DNA from: Devosia elaeis | Lineage (GTDB): Bacteria; Pseudomonadota; Alphaproteobacteria; Rhizobiales; Devosiaceae | Assembly (NCBI RefSeq): GCF_001650025.1 | Contig: NZ_LVVY01000119.1 | Location: 1 to 64,000, forward strand | Length of the DNA: 64,000 nucleotides | Direction of reading: 5' to 3' | Shown here: in pieces, positions 55,537-64,000 of the stretch | How the letters are laid out: each line of letters begins with the position of its first letter | Numbering within the stretch: the stretch's first letter is position 1 | The notes under the pieces: generated by a model | What the model was told of the DNA's origin: nothing | Database searches by the model: none | Seen by the model: only the letters and a program-made list of their open reading frames with translations | Translations under genes and position numbers: made by a program

Positions 55537-56560
55537 CGTGGCGTTCCAGATCATCGGCGCGCAGGCAGCGCATGACACGGCCATCGGCGGCGGGTTGCAG
55601 CGCCGGCGCGCTATCCTGGCAGAGGGGGAGCGCGGCAGGGCAGCGCGGATGGAAACGGCAACCACGCGGCATGGCGCCGGCATGAGGCACGGAACCCGGC
55701 AGCGCCTGGATGCGGGCGCCGGCCTCGCCGGTGGGAATGCTGGCCAAGAGGGCCTGCGTATAGGGATGGCGCGGCGTGCGAATGATCTCGTCAACGCTGC
55801 CGGTCTCGACAACCTGGCCCCCATACATGACCGCCACGCGGTCGGCCATGGCCGCCACGACGCCGAAATCGTGCGTCACCAGCACCAGGGCCAGATTGAG
55901 TTCCTTCTGCAGCCGGCGGATCAGGTTCAGCACCTGGGCCTGGATGGTCACGTCCAGCGCCGTGGTGGGCTCATCGGCGATGAGCAAGGCGGGTTCGGAT
56001 GCCAGCGCGATGGCGATCATGGCGCGCTGCCGTTGGCCGCCGGACAATTGATGCGGATAACAATCGAGCGCTTCCTCGGGATCGGGCAGGCCGACATGGC
56101 GCAGCCATTCCGCGCCCTTGGCGCGCAGTTCGACCTTGCCCTTGAGGCCCGTGAGACTCAAAGCCTCGTTGAGCTGCTGGCCAATGGTGAAGACAGGGTC
56201 CAGCGCCCGCGAAGGGTTCTGGAAGATCATGCCGATCCGCTTGCCCAAAAGCCCACGGCGGCGGCGTTCGCGTTCGGAGAGATGGGAGATTTCCTCGCCG
56301 TCCAGCTTGACGCTGCCCCGCACGATCGCCCCGCCCCGCCCGAGCAGGCCCGTCACGGCCAGAACCGTGACGGACTTGCCCGAACCGGATTCCCCGATCA
56401 GGGCCAGGGCCTCGCCGCGTCGGACGTCGATGGAGACGTCCGAGCAGACTTCTAGGAGGCCGCTATAGGTGACCGCCATGCCCTCCACGGAGAGCGCGAC
56501 GGGGCTTGTCCCACTCTCTGTGTTCGCCCGGGGCAAGGCATTCGAGGCCATGGCGGTCAT
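55529..56560 (-). CDS. Dpp-type ABC transporter ATP-binding protein, second system (DppD-like)
   Basis: 343 residues. After an extended, flexible N-terminus come Walker [21 protein letters not shown]-loop GMIFQNPSRALDPVFTIGQQ, signature LSGGQRQRAMIAIAL, Walker [16 protein letters not shown] and H-loop VTHDFGVVAAMA. The C-terminal cluster is GCRFHPRCPAALPLC. It starts 5 bases after the binding-protein stop. Confidence 0.93.
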
Positions 56561-56565
56561 CGCGC

Positions 56566-58170
56566 TTATTCCTCGACCCAGACTTCCGGCAGGCTCGGGA
56601 AGCCCTGCGTGATCATCGGGTGCCAGCCGCGGATATCGGCCTGGGCCGGATGCAGCAGGACGGCAGCCCAGATCGGCAGCGGGTTCTGGACGTTTTCGTA
56701 GACGTAGCGCTGGATTTCCCAGATCTTTTCCTGGCGCGCCGCCACATCCATGATGCCCTGCTGTTCCTCGATCATCGCGGTCAGCGTCGGGTCATCGATG
56801 CCGGTATAATTGCGCACCGCGCCCGGCAGGTAATGGCTGGTGAAATACTCGTCCGCTTCCGCAAACGGACTCATCATCAGGAACATGGCCTGGTAATCGC
56901 CCTCCTTGCCCAGCGCCTGGCCGGCAACGGTATCGACCATCTTGATCTCGGCGGTCACGCCGATCTCGGCCAGATCCTGCTGGATCCATTCGGCCTCGCG
57001 CACGAATTCCTCGCCGTAATTGAGCACGGTGAATTCGAAGCTGAACCCGTCGGGATAGCCGGCCTCGGCGAGGAGGGCCTTGGCCTTTTCATGATCCGGC
57101 GTGCCGTAAAGCGCGATGCGCTCTTCTTCGGGCAGCGTCTGGGCGTTCAGGGCCGGGCCGACCACGCCGCCGATGCCGCCGCCGCCGCGCACCACTTCAC
57201 CGAGGCCGAGCCGGTCGATCGCCAGGTTGAGCGCCTGGCGCACCTGCAGGTTGGCGAAGGGTTCGAAGCTCGGATTGAGATAGAGCTCGCTCTGGGTATT
57301 GGCGACCGTCTGCACATCCTGCAGATCGGGCAGCGCCTGCTGCAGCCCCTGCATCTGCGTCATGTTCAGCGGACCGAACCAGATATCGACCTGCCCGGAC
57401 CGGAACGCCATGATGCGGGCATTGAGGTCCTTGATCGGCAGGATTTCCACTTCATCGAGATAGGGAAGCTGCTCGCCGTTCTCGTCCTTGCCGAAATAAG
57501 CTTCGTTGCGGACATAGCGGGTAGCGACGCCGACCTCGTCGGCCTCCAGAATCCACGGGCCGGTGCCGATCACGGTGGTGTTGCGGTCATAGGAGCCATC
57601 GAAGGCTTCGGTCGGCAGGATCCACATATTCTGGTGGGCGAGGTTCTGCAGCAGCACCACATTGCGGCGATTGAGCGTGAGCACCACGGTCTGGTCGTCG
57701 GGCGCCGTGATGGTATCGACGGCCGCGAGCAGGCCCTTCTGCACGCCGGATTCCTTCATGGCCTCATAGGTGGCCACCACGTCGGCGGAGGTGACGGGAC
57801 GCCCGGAAACCGGGGCGATATCCTGCCACACCGCATCCGGGCGCAGCTTGAACGTATAGGTCAGGCCGTCTTCCGAAATCTCCCAGCTTTCGGCCAGGCC
57901 GGGCTTCGGCACGAATTGGCCATAGCCGATATCGGGGCCGGTCTTCCATTCGACCAGCCGGTTCATGGCGAGGCCGAGGCGGGAGTGAACGCCGAATTCG
58001 GTGCTGGCCAGGGGATCGAAATTGGGTGCATCGGCATGGACGTTGATGACGACCTTGCCACCGTGCTTGTCCTGGGCCATTGCGGGCGCCGCCACGACCA
58101 TCGCCGCGGCGATGGCAAGCGCGGGCAGCGCGGTGACGAAGCGATGGCGGGCGAGTAGTCCTTTTAGCAT
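56566..58170 (-). CDS. Dpp-type ABC transporter substrate-binding protein, second system
   Basis: 534 residues from ATG 58170; 58194 is an alternative. A Sec signal (FVTALPALAIAAAMVVAAPAMAQ) precedes a family 5 binding protein with INVHADAPNFDPLASTEFGV, LTYTFKLRPDAVWQDIAPVSG, VIGTGPWILEADE and ALLAEAGYPDGFSFEFTVLN. The ligand is unknown. It lies in the order permeases, binding protein, ATPases, hydrolases, synthetase, so it probably delivers the substrate of the M20, CocE and alpha/beta hydrolases. Confidence 0.9.
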   Translation of the reverse strand: MLKGLLARHRFVTALPALAIAAAMVVAAPAMAQDKHGGKVVINVHADAPNFDPLASTEFGVHSRLGLAMNRLVEWKTGPDIGYGQFVPKPGLAESWEISEDGLTYTFKLRPDAVWQDIAPVSGRPVTSADVVATYEAMKESGVQKGLLAAVDTITAPDDQTVVLTLNRRNVVLLQNLAHQNMWILPTEAFDGSYDRNTTVIGTGPWILEADEVGVATRYVRNEAYFGKDENGEQLPYLDEVEILPIKDLNARIMAFRSGQVDIWFGPLNMTQMQGLQQALPDLQDVQTVANTQSELYLNPSFEPFANLQVRQALNLAIDRLGLGEVVRGGGGIGGVVGPALNAQTLPEEERIALYGTPDHEKAKALLAEAGYPDGFSFEFTVLNYGEEFVREAEWIQQDLAEIGVTAEIKMVDTVAGQALGKEGDYQAMFLMMSPFAEADEYFTSHYLPGAVRNYTGIDDPTLTAMIEEQQGIMDVAARQEKIWEIQRYVYENVQNPLPIWAAVLLHPAQADIRGWHPMITQGFPSLPEVWVEE

Positions 58171-58224
58171 TTCAGTGCGTTCCCTTATTATCATGGCGTT
58201 GGAGTTCGACCCGCAGTTCTTCCG

Positions 58225-59097
58225 CTAGCGGTTTCGAGGATCGAGGACGTCGCGCAAGGCGTCACCGATGAGGTTGAGGGCAAGGACGCTGATGGTCAGC
58301 ATCAGCCCGGGAAAAACGATCAGCCAGGGCGCCTGGCCGATGAACCGTGTGCCCTGAGACAGCATGGTGCCCAGGGATGGGTTGGGCGGCGGGGTGCCGA
58401 CGCCCAGAAAGCTGAGCGCAGCCTCGGTCATGATGGCGATGCCGAAAGCGAGCGAGCCCAGCACCAGCATGGTCGGCATAAGATTGGGCACGCCATGGGT
58501 CAGCATGATCCGCAGCGGCGAGGCGCCGATGACGCGCGAGGCGGAGATGAAATCATGCCCGCGGATTTTCATGGTTTCCGAGCGCACCACGCGAACGAAG
58601 CGCGGAATTTGGGCCAATGTCACCGCGATGATTACGTTGCGGACGCTGGGCCCCAGCATGGCGGCGATGAACAGCGACAGCACCAGCGAAGGCAAGGTAT
58701 CGAGCGCTTCGACGATGCGCTGGATGATCATATCGACCCAGCCGCCGAAATAGCCCGAGATCATGCCGATCAGGCCGCCGATGACCATGGTGATGATCAC
58801 CACCATCAGACCGACGAGCAGCGAAATCTGGGTGCCGTAGAGGACGCGCGAGAACACGTCGCGGCCGATATCGTCGGTGCCGAACCAATGCACCAGCGAT
58901 GGCGGCTGGAGGATGGCGCGGCGGTTCTGCACCAGCGGATCGAACTGGGCGATGATGGGCGCGAAAATGGCCAGCGCCAGAACCAGCGTCAGAATGACCA
59001 GCGCCGTGCAACCGATGGGATCGCTGAGCAAGGCCTTGAAAATGGCCAGCGTGCGACTGCCCCGGCGCGGTGCATTTTCCTGGAGGATCGTGGTCAC
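58225..59097 (-). CDS. Dpp-type ABC transporter permease, second system (DppC-like)
   Basis: 290 residues. The N-terminal segment LLSDPIGCTALVILTLVLALAIFAP is followed by HWFGTDDIGRDVFSRVLYGTQ and the EAA loop DFISASRVIGASPLRIMLTHGVPN. The end is LIGDALRDVLDPRN. It overlaps the DppB-like gene by 4 bases. Confidence 0.93.
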   Translation of the reverse strand: MTTILQENAPRRGSRTLAIFKALLSDPIGCTALVILTLVLALAIFAPIIAQFDPLVQNRRAILQPPSLVHWFGTDDIGRDVFSRVLYGTQISLLVGLMVVIITMVIGGLIGMISGYFGGWVDMIIQRIVEALDTLPSLVLSLFIAAMLGPSVRNVIIAVTLAQIPRFVRVVRSETMKIRGHDFISASRVIGASPLRIMLTHGVPNLMPTMLVLGSLAFGIAIMTEAALSFLGVGTPPPNPSLGTMLSQGTRFIGQAPWLIVFPGLMLTISVLALNLIGDALRDVLDPRNR

Positions 59098-60047
59098 GAG
59101 CGTGCCTCCCGGATGCGCGGATCGACGAGCCCATAGGAGAGATCGACCATCAGATTGACGATGATGGTGATCAGCCCATAGGTGAGCACGGCGGCCTGGA
59201 TGACGGTGTAGTCGCGATAGGCGACGGCCTCGAACAGCAGATTGCCGAGCCCGGGCACGTTGAAGATGCGTTCGATGATCACGGTGCCGGAGAGCAGATT
59301 GCCGAACTGGGTGCCCAGGAGCGTGATCACCGGGATCAGCGCGTTCTTGAGCGCGTGGCCGAGATAGAGCCCGGACGACGACACGCCTCTTGCCCGCGCA
59401 GCGCGGATGAAATCGGCGCCGGTGACTTCCAGCATGGCCGAACGCGTCAGGCGGGAGAGCGCCGCCGCCACGCCCAGCGACAAGGCCAGGGCGGGAAAGA
59501 TCACCTGCTGGAAGTTGGCCCAGGGATCAGTGGCGAAGCTGCGATAGGGCAGCGGAATGTAATAGCCGATCAAGGCGAGCCCGGTCAGCGTCAGCAGGCC
59601 CAGCCAGAGTTGCGGGATGGCGAGGAACACGGTGGAGAGCATGCGCAGCACCATGTCGCCGGCAGTGCCGCGCCAGAGCGCCGCCAGGACGCCCGCCCCG
59701 ATGCCGAACAAGGCGCCCAGGGCTATGGCCATGATGGACAATTGCAGCGTCGGCAACAGAGCGGCGCCGATCTGAGCGGAGACAGGGCGGCCGGTCCACA
59801 GCGAGTGGCCGAGATCGCCACTGACGATGCCGCCGGCCCAGACCAGGAATTGCTCGGCAATGGGTTTGTCCAGCCCCATGGCAGCGCGCTTTTCCTGCAG
59901 AAGCTCGGGGGTCACGGCCCCGGCTTCGGCCAATTGCTGGTTGACGATGTCACCGGGAATAAGGCGAATGGCGACGAAGACCATCAGCGCCACCGCCACC
60001 AGCACCAGCACACCCAGAACAGCGCGGCGGATTGCAAAGACGATCAT
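59094..60047 (-). CDS. Dpp-type ABC transporter permease, second system (DppB-like)
   Basis: 317 residues. It starts MIVFAIRRAVLGVLVLVAV and has RLIPGDIVNQQLAEAGAVT, GLDKPIAEQFLVWAGGIVSGDLGHS and the EAA loop DFIRAARARGVSSSGLYLGHALKNALIPV. The end is DLSYGLVDPRIR. It follows the rhodanese gene by 3 bases, tying that gene into the operon. Confidence 0.93.
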   Translation of the reverse strand: MIVFAIRRAVLGVLVLVAVALMVFVAIRLIPGDIVNQQLAEAGAVTPELLQEKRAAMGLDKPIAEQFLVWAGGIVSGDLGHSLWTGRPVSAQIGAALLPTLQLSIMAIALGALFGIGAGVLAALWRGTAGDMVLRMLSTVFLAIPQLWLGLLTLTGLALIGYYIPLPYRSFATDPWANFQQVIFPALALSLGVAAALSRLTRSAMLEVTGADFIRAARARGVSSSGLYLGHALKNALIPVITLLGTQFGNLLSGTVIIERIFNVPGLGNLLFEAVAYRDYTVIQAAVLTYGLITIIVNLMVDLSYGLVDPRIREARS

Positions 60048-60050
60048 GGC

Positions 60051-60470
60051 TCAGGGCTTCCGCTGCCAGCGCGAGGTGGCGGCGACATCCTCGACCGGCT
60101 GCCCGGCAGCGGCCCAGCCGCCGAAGCCGCCATCGAGATGCCAGACGGACTTGTAACCCATCTCCATCAGCGCGAGCGCGGCCAGCACCGAACGCCCGCC
60201 GCCGGCGCAATAGAGCACGTAGCGGCCATCCTCGACGAAATAGTCGCGGTAATAGCCCATGGCCGGATCGGCCCAGAATTCGAGCATGCCGCGCGGCACA
60301 TGATGCGCCCCGGGGATGGCGCCCTTGTCGATCCGCTCCTGCAATTCGCGGATATCGATCAGCGTCAGCTCTTCGCCGGCGGCGAGGCGCTGCGCCAATT
60401 CTGCGGCAGTCAGCGTCGGCACTTGCGGGCGCAGGCTATCAACCCAGGCAAGGGTATTGCGGATGGCCAT
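60051..60470 (-). CDS. Rhodanese-like domain protein
   Basis: 139 residues, single domain. ELTLIDIRELQERIDKGAIP and GAHHVPRGMLEFW are standard, and the active-site loop YVLYCAGGGRSVLAALALME has the catalytic Cys. The C-terminus is WHLDGGFGGWAAAGQPV. It would move sulfane sulphur between thiols. Its ATG overlaps the GntR stop (TAATG), and the importer genes follow closely. A sulphur-handling enzyme in this operon hints that the imported compound contains sulphur or forms a thioester. Confidence 0.9.
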   Translation of the reverse strand: MAIRNTLAWVDSLRPQVPTLTAAELAQRLAAGEELTLIDIRELQERIDKGAIPGAHHVPRGMLEFWADPAMGYYRDYFVEDGRYVLYCAGGGRSVLAALALMEMGYKSVWHLDGGFGGWAAAGQPVEDVAATSRWQRKP

Positions 60471-61186
60471 TATTTCTTTCCTCCCGCCGCGACGCCCTTG
60501 ACGTCAGATGGCATTGGCGCCAGCGCGCGACGCAGGCCGTCCAGCGGATCGACCTCGCGCACCATGTGGACCTTGGAATCCCAGGTCCCGAGATGCTCGC
60601 GCATGCATTCGCCCGCATCGGCCAGGCGGCCGGAGGCCAGCGCCTCGACGATGGCGACGTGCTCCTCATAGGACATCCGCGCGTCGCCGGGCGTCTGGTG
60701 CCGCATGGTGAAGAGCGTGGTGAGCACGGTGAAATCGCGCAGCTTCTCGGCCAGCAGCCGATTGCCCAGGCATTCAGCGAGGCAGACGTGAAAATTGCCC
60801 AGCAGATAGGAGCGGCGGCCGACATGGCCCGCTTCCAGCGCCAGCTGCTGCTCGGCCAGATGCGATTGCAGCCGCTGCACCAGATGCGGCTCCAGCGGGC
60901 GCCCCTTCTGCGCGAAATGGCGAAGCAGGCCGGTTTCGATGATCTGGCGCGCGTCATAGAGCTCGCGCGCCATTTCGGCATCGACCTGGGTAAGGAACCA
61001 GCCGCGCCGCGGGATGACCGTCACGATGCCGCGGGCAGCGAGATCGAGCATGGCTTCGCGCACGATGGTGCGGCTGCAATTGAACAGCGTGGCGAGCTCG
61101 GATTCCCCCAGCCGCGCCTCCGGCGCCAATTGCTGGCTCAAGATCGCCTCGACGATCTTGTTGCTGATGCTGGCTGCAACGGTCAA
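60470..61186 (-). CDS. GntR-family (FCD) regulator of the second importer operon
   Basis: 238 residues from a TTG at 61186, chosen because GGAGGG lies just upstream; the open frame reaches 61375 across the operator. The HTH reads LAPEARLGESELATLFNCSRTIVREAMLDLAARGIVTVIPRRGWFL. The FCD domain follows, with YLLGNFHVCLAECLGNRLL and SYEEHVAIVEALASG. It heads the operon that runs from the rhodanese gene to the M20 gene. An 8-bp inverted repeat at 61201-61227 upstream suits autoregulation. Confidence 0.88.
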   Translation of the reverse strand: MTVAASISNKIVEAILSQQLAPEARLGESELATLFNCSRTIVREAMLDLAARGIVTVIPRRGWFLTQVDAEMARELYDARQIIETGLLRHFAQKGRPLEPHLVQRLQSHLAEQQLALEAGHVGRRSYLLGNFHVCLAECLGNRLLAEKLRDFTVLTTLFTMRHQTPGDARMSYEEHVAIVEALASGRLADAGECMREHLGTWDSKVHMVREVDPLDGLRRALAPMPSDVKGVAAGGKK

Positions 61187-61200
61187 AACATCCCTCCATG

Positions 61201-61227
61201 TCTTGTATGCAACATTAATATACAAGA
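61201..61227. promoter_or_regulatory. Candidate GntR operator of the second importer operon
   Basis: TCTTGTAT (61201-61208) and ATACAAGA (61220-61227) form a perfect 8-bp inverted repeat with an 11-base spacer. They lie 15 bases upstream of the GntR start. The halves resemble the TTGTATAC sites of the other GntR cluster but the spacing differs. Confidence 0.5.
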
Positions 61228-61402
61228 TGAAGGTCTCCGCAAGGGGTCTTGTTGTGCCCTCATAAGCATGGGGACACCCGCCCTTCGCGGCAAGAAATAG
61301 GATTGTTAATTCAAAGCGATAGCAGGAACGTAAATGCCGTGTTCCGGCAGGTAAGCGCCAAGTCTTTCCGTTCAACGGGGAATTTTTTCGAACGAGCGCT
61401 CG

Positions 61403-62107
61403 CTATCGTGGTGCGATTGCGGCTCTGACGAAACTGGTGACACGCTCGGCATATTGACCGGCCGAAATGCCCGCCTTGCGATATTTGGCGCGCTTGACGT
61501 ACCAGTCCTGCAGCAGCGGCTTGATGATCGCCGCGGTCAGTGGAACATCGTCTATAGCGAAGCCACCGGACGCCACGCCACGGCGCAGCGCATCGGCGAA
61601 GATCGCCTCGGTCGCCGCCTCACTTTCGATGGCGATGCGCTTGGCCGGCTCGGGGAAGGCCTTGGCTTCCATGAACACGAAGACGAACCAGGGCTGCATC
61701 ACTTCGGTAAGCTGGATATGAGTGGCGATCAGCCAGTCCAGGTGCAATGCAGGATCCGCCGCCATTTCGGGCGGGGGCGTGCCCAGCACCTCGTTGGCGG
61801 ATGACGAGACCGCGTCCAGGATCATCAGCAGCAGGGTCTGCTTATTGTCGAAGTAGGAATACATCCCGCCCATGCTGAGGCCGGCCGCACCGGCCAGCTC
61901 GCGCAGGGACATGGCGTGAAAGCCCTGCCGGTTCGACAGTTTCAGCGTCGATTGTATGATGCGCGACAGATTGGCCACGGCCAGATGCGGCTTCTGCACC
62001 GAAACGGCCTTACGATGGCGTTGCAGCAGCCGCTCGCAAATGGCCTCGGTGGAATAATCCTGCTGCAATTGCCTTGGCGTCAAATCCATCCATCCAATAG
62101 CGCGCAT
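61403..62107 (-). CDS. TetR-family transcriptional regulator
   Basis: 234 residues. A polar extension of about 40 residues precedes the HTH, which reads IIQSTLKLSNRQGFHAMSLRELAGAAGLSMGGMYSYFDNKQTLLLMIL, a clear TetR pattern. The C-terminal ligand domain is helical (LDWLIATHIQLTEVMQPWFV, EATEAIFADALRRGV-like). It lies 43 bases after the stop of, and downstream from, a FadB-type gene on the same strand, so it may control fatty acid or aromatic acid breakdown. Confidence 0.9.
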   Translation of the reverse strand: MRAIGWMDLTPRQLQQDYSTEAICERLLQRHRKAVSVQKPHLAVANLSRIIQSTLKLSNRQGFHAMSLRELAGAAGLSMGGMYSYFDNKQTLLLMILDAVSSSANEVLGTPPPEMAADPALHLDWLIATHIQLTEVMQPWFVFVFMEAKAFPEPAKRIAIESEAATEAIFADALRRGVASGGFAIDDVPLTAAIIKPLLQDWYVKRAKYRKAGISAGQYAERVTSFVRAAIAPR

Positions 62108-62150
62108 CGGCCCGGCTCCACTGACCGCATGCGCAAAAGCCGGGACCGAG

Positions 62151-64000
62151 TCAATTGCGAAGTGGCTTGCCGGTCCCGATCATGTGGCGGATGCGGTCCT
62201 GGCTTTCTCTGGTCGAGAGCAGCGCAATGAACGCCTCCCGTTCGAGATTCATCACTGTTTCCTCGCTCATTTCCCGCAATGGGTCGCCATCGGCGCCGCC
62301 GGTCAGCACCTTTATCAGTTCGTCGCCGATCAGCCGATCATGGGGCGACGCCGTTCCGGCCGCCTGCGCCGCCTCCAGCATGTTGCGCAGGGCCGAGGCG
62401 CCCGAGGGCCCCGACAGCGCCAGGGCCGGCGCCTGAGGCGGCCTATAGCCTTCTGCCAGCGACAGCGCCCGCGCCTTGGCGTCCGCCAGCAGCCGCGTCC
62501 GGTTCATCGTGATCCCGTCATCCGGCCGCAGGAAACCAATATTTCTGGCGTCATGCGCACTGCGCGACTGCGTGGCGGAGCCGATCAGGTCGAACACGGC
62601 AATCGCGGGGGCGCTCGGCCCGCGCATGATCTGACGCGCGCTGGCCGCACGCAGCAGCATTTCCTTGCACCCACCCCAGCCCGGAACGAGGCCCACGCGC
62701 GGCTCGACCAATCCGATCTGGCTTTCCGCATGGGCCTGAATGGCGGCGCAATGCAGGAGCAGTTCGCAGCCCCCGCCCAGGGCAAAGCCTGCCACCGCCC
62801 CGACAATGGGAATGGGCGCATATTTTATGGCCGACATCACCGATTGGCCCCGCGCGATCAGATACCCCGCCGCCGACCAATTGCCGGCCTCGGCGAGCGC
62901 CAGAATATGGCCGAGATCGGCGCCCACGGAGAAGTTGGCGCCATCCGATCCGATGACCAGACCCGCAAAACGCTCTGCGGCGATGGCGACGAGTTCATCG
63001 AGGGCATCCAGGGCCCCGGCATTGAGCACGTTCATCTTGGTGCGCAATTCGATGCCCCCGACCCCGTCCCCGAAATCCCACAGCGCCGCATGGTCGCCGC
63101 TCATCCGGACGGGTTCGCCGCGCCGGGCCAGGCCGGCAATGGTCAGGACGCCCGAGGGCTCCGGCATGGGCGTGTAAGGGCCATTCGGCTGCAAGACGGC
63201 CAGTTCGCCCGCGTCCAGCCGGTAGAAGCCACTCCGCTCGATCGCCAGGGACAAAAGGGCGGGCACCGGCTCACCGATCTCGCGGAGCGCTTCGGCCACC
63301 CATTGGGCGCCGCAGCGGTCGATCAATTCGAATGGCCCCTGTTTCCACGCATATCCCAGCCGCATGGCCGCATCGACAGCGGCCGGATCGTCGGCGATTT
63401 CGGGCACCAGGTGGGCCGCATAGGCCATGGTCTTCAGCATGACGCGCGCCGCGTAGCGCCCTGCCCTGGCCGGATGCGCCATCAGCGCAGCCGGGTCCCC
63501 CCCACTGGCGGCAAGGCTGTCCGGCACCGGCCGCGCGGCGGGGTGATAAGCGCCGGTCGCCAGGTCGAAGACCTCCAGCGTCTTCCGGTCTGCGCCCATG
63601 CGGTAAAAGCCGCCGCCGCCCTTTCGCCCCGTCCGGCCGGCCGCGATCATGCCGCCAATGATGGCGGGCCCGGCCTCATAGGCCTGGATCGGATCGCCCG
63701 CAGGCAGCGCCTTTTGCAGGCTCTCCAGGATTTGCGGCACCAGATCGATGCCGATCAGGTCGAGCAGCCCGAAAGCGGCTGTTCGGGGAATGCCGAAGGG
63801 CGCGCCCAGAACCGCGTCCGCTTCTTCCACCGACAGGCCGAGGGCCAGCGCTTCGTTCTGCGCCGCCGCGAGCCAGAAACAGCCGATGCGGTTGGCGATG
63901 AAACCCGGCCGGTCCTTGCAGTCGATCACGCCCTTGCCCAGGTGGATATCGGCGAAGCGGCGTATCGTCTCGGCCACATCCGAACGGGTCGCGGGACCCG
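62151..64000 (-). CDS. 3-hydroxyacyl-CoA dehydrogenase/enoyl-CoA hydratase (FadB-like), 5' end outside window
   Basis: The frame is open to the window edge, giving at least 615 residues. What is seen starts at the end of the dehydrogenase domain: VIDCKDRPGFIANRIGCFWL, then FGIPRTAAFGLLDLIGIDL. A C-terminal dehydrogenase repeat with LGYAWKQGPFELIDRCGAQWV follows. The last part is a crotonase domain with GLVIGSDGANFSVGADL, VGAVAGFALGGGCELLLHCA and IGLVEPRVGLVPGWGGCKE. The two domains would carry out hydration and NAD-dependent oxidation in beta-oxidation. The order dehydrogenase then hydratase is the reverse of E. coli FadB but common in this class. Confidence 0.9.
   Translation of the reverse strand, partial: GPATRSDVAETIRRFADIHLGKGVIDCKDRPGFIANRIGCFWLAAAQNEALALGLSVEEADAVLGAPFGIPRTAAFGLLDLIGIDLVPQILESLQKALPAGDPIQAYEAGPAIIGGMIAAGRTGRKGGGGFYRMGADRKTLEVFDLATGAYHPAARPVPDSLAASGGDPAALMAHPARAGRYAARVMLKTMAYAAHLVPEIADDPAAVDAAMRLGYAWKQGPFELIDRCGAQWVAEALREIGEPVPALLSLAIERSGFYRLDAGELAVLQPNGPYTPMPEPSGVLTIAGLARRGEPVRMSGDHAALWDFGDGVGGIELRTKMNVLNAGALDALDELVAIAAERFAGLVIGSDGANFSVGADLGHILALAEAGNWSAAGYLIARGQSVMSAIKYAPIPIVGAVAGFALGGGCELLLHCAAIQAHAESQIGLVEPRVGLVPGWGGCKEMLLRAASARQIMRGPSAPAIAVFDLIGSATQSRSAHDARNIGFLRPDDGITMNRTRLLADAKARALSLAEGYRPPQAPALALSGPSGASALRNMLEAAQAAGTASPHDRLIGDELIKVLTGGADGDPLREMSEETVMNLEREAFIALLSTRESQDRIRHMIGTGKPLRN

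Overview
The window is a GC-rich chromosomal segment of an alphaproteobacterium, most likely Hyphomicrobiales. A Devosia-like (Devosiaceae) organism is my best guess. The basis is codon bias, the density of ABC/TRAP/TTT uptake systems, FCD-type GntR regulators, and an 80-bp palindromic repeat whose translation ([10 protein letters not shown]) I associate with that group; this is inference, not a search result. About 60 genes are seen, with one tRNA, a palindromic repeat array, two decayed gene remnants and two interrupted genes. I see no rRNA, CRISPR array, insertion sequence or prophage.

Layout. 1-8042: end of an MFS permease, an HxlR regulator divergent from a glutathione transferase, the repeat array running into the 3' end of rlmE, an rlmE-ppx pair, tRNA-Gln(CTG), and a 1206-residue multi-domain autotransporter. 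8043-10882: AraC regulator and SDR dehydrogenase between remnants of an AraC gene and a type-B carboxylesterase. 10883-23363: an organic-acid cluster with LysR, a Tat-exported TctC-like binding protein, a fused TctA-TctB permease, two PrpF/GalD-type isomerases, an isopropylmalate-dehydrogenase-like enzyme, a frameshifted 2-hydroxyacid dehydrogenase, a small coupled unknown gene, a GntR regulator, a class III CoA-transferase and a TcuA-like flavoprotein. TTGTATAC-type sites at several promoters suggest one GntR regulon.

23702-35264: a GntR-headed operon with a complete Dpp-type ABC importer, a sialate-lyase/DapA-family aldolase and a NanE-NanK fusion. Facing it are two Gfo/Idh/MocA oxidoreductases and a FAH/MhpD-type hydratase. 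Together they look like sialic acid or related sugar-acid uptake and catabolism. 35333-37101: WYL regulator divergent from an epoxide-hydrolase-like enzyme. 37180-41233: LysR, F420-type reductase, DoxX, ring-cleavage-type VOC dioxygenase and glutathionyl-hydroquinone reductase, probably for quinone/catechol detoxification. 41283-48100: DUF1850, fused TRAP permease, TAXI binding protein and a DctB/DctD-like two-component pair, with a clear sigma-54 promoter before the TAXI gene. 48396-48629: small unknown gene.

48668-61186: a second catabolic operon with a GntR regulator, rhodanese, Dpp-type importer (B, C, A, D, F), alpha/beta hydrolase, acyl-CoA synthetase, CocE/NonD hydrolase broken by an in-frame TAG, and an M20 amidohydrolase. 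It fits import, hydrolysis and CoA activation of an amide- or ester-linked compound. 61403-64000: TetR regulator and a truncated FadB-type beta-oxidation enzyme.

The main theme is scavenging of organic acids, sugar acids and amide/ester compounds, with each transporter next to its own enzymes and regulator. The best candidates for undescribed biology are the tricarboxylate-type cluster with its shared operator, the NanE-NanK operon, and the M20/CocE/acyl-CoA synthetase/Dpp/rhodanese operon.
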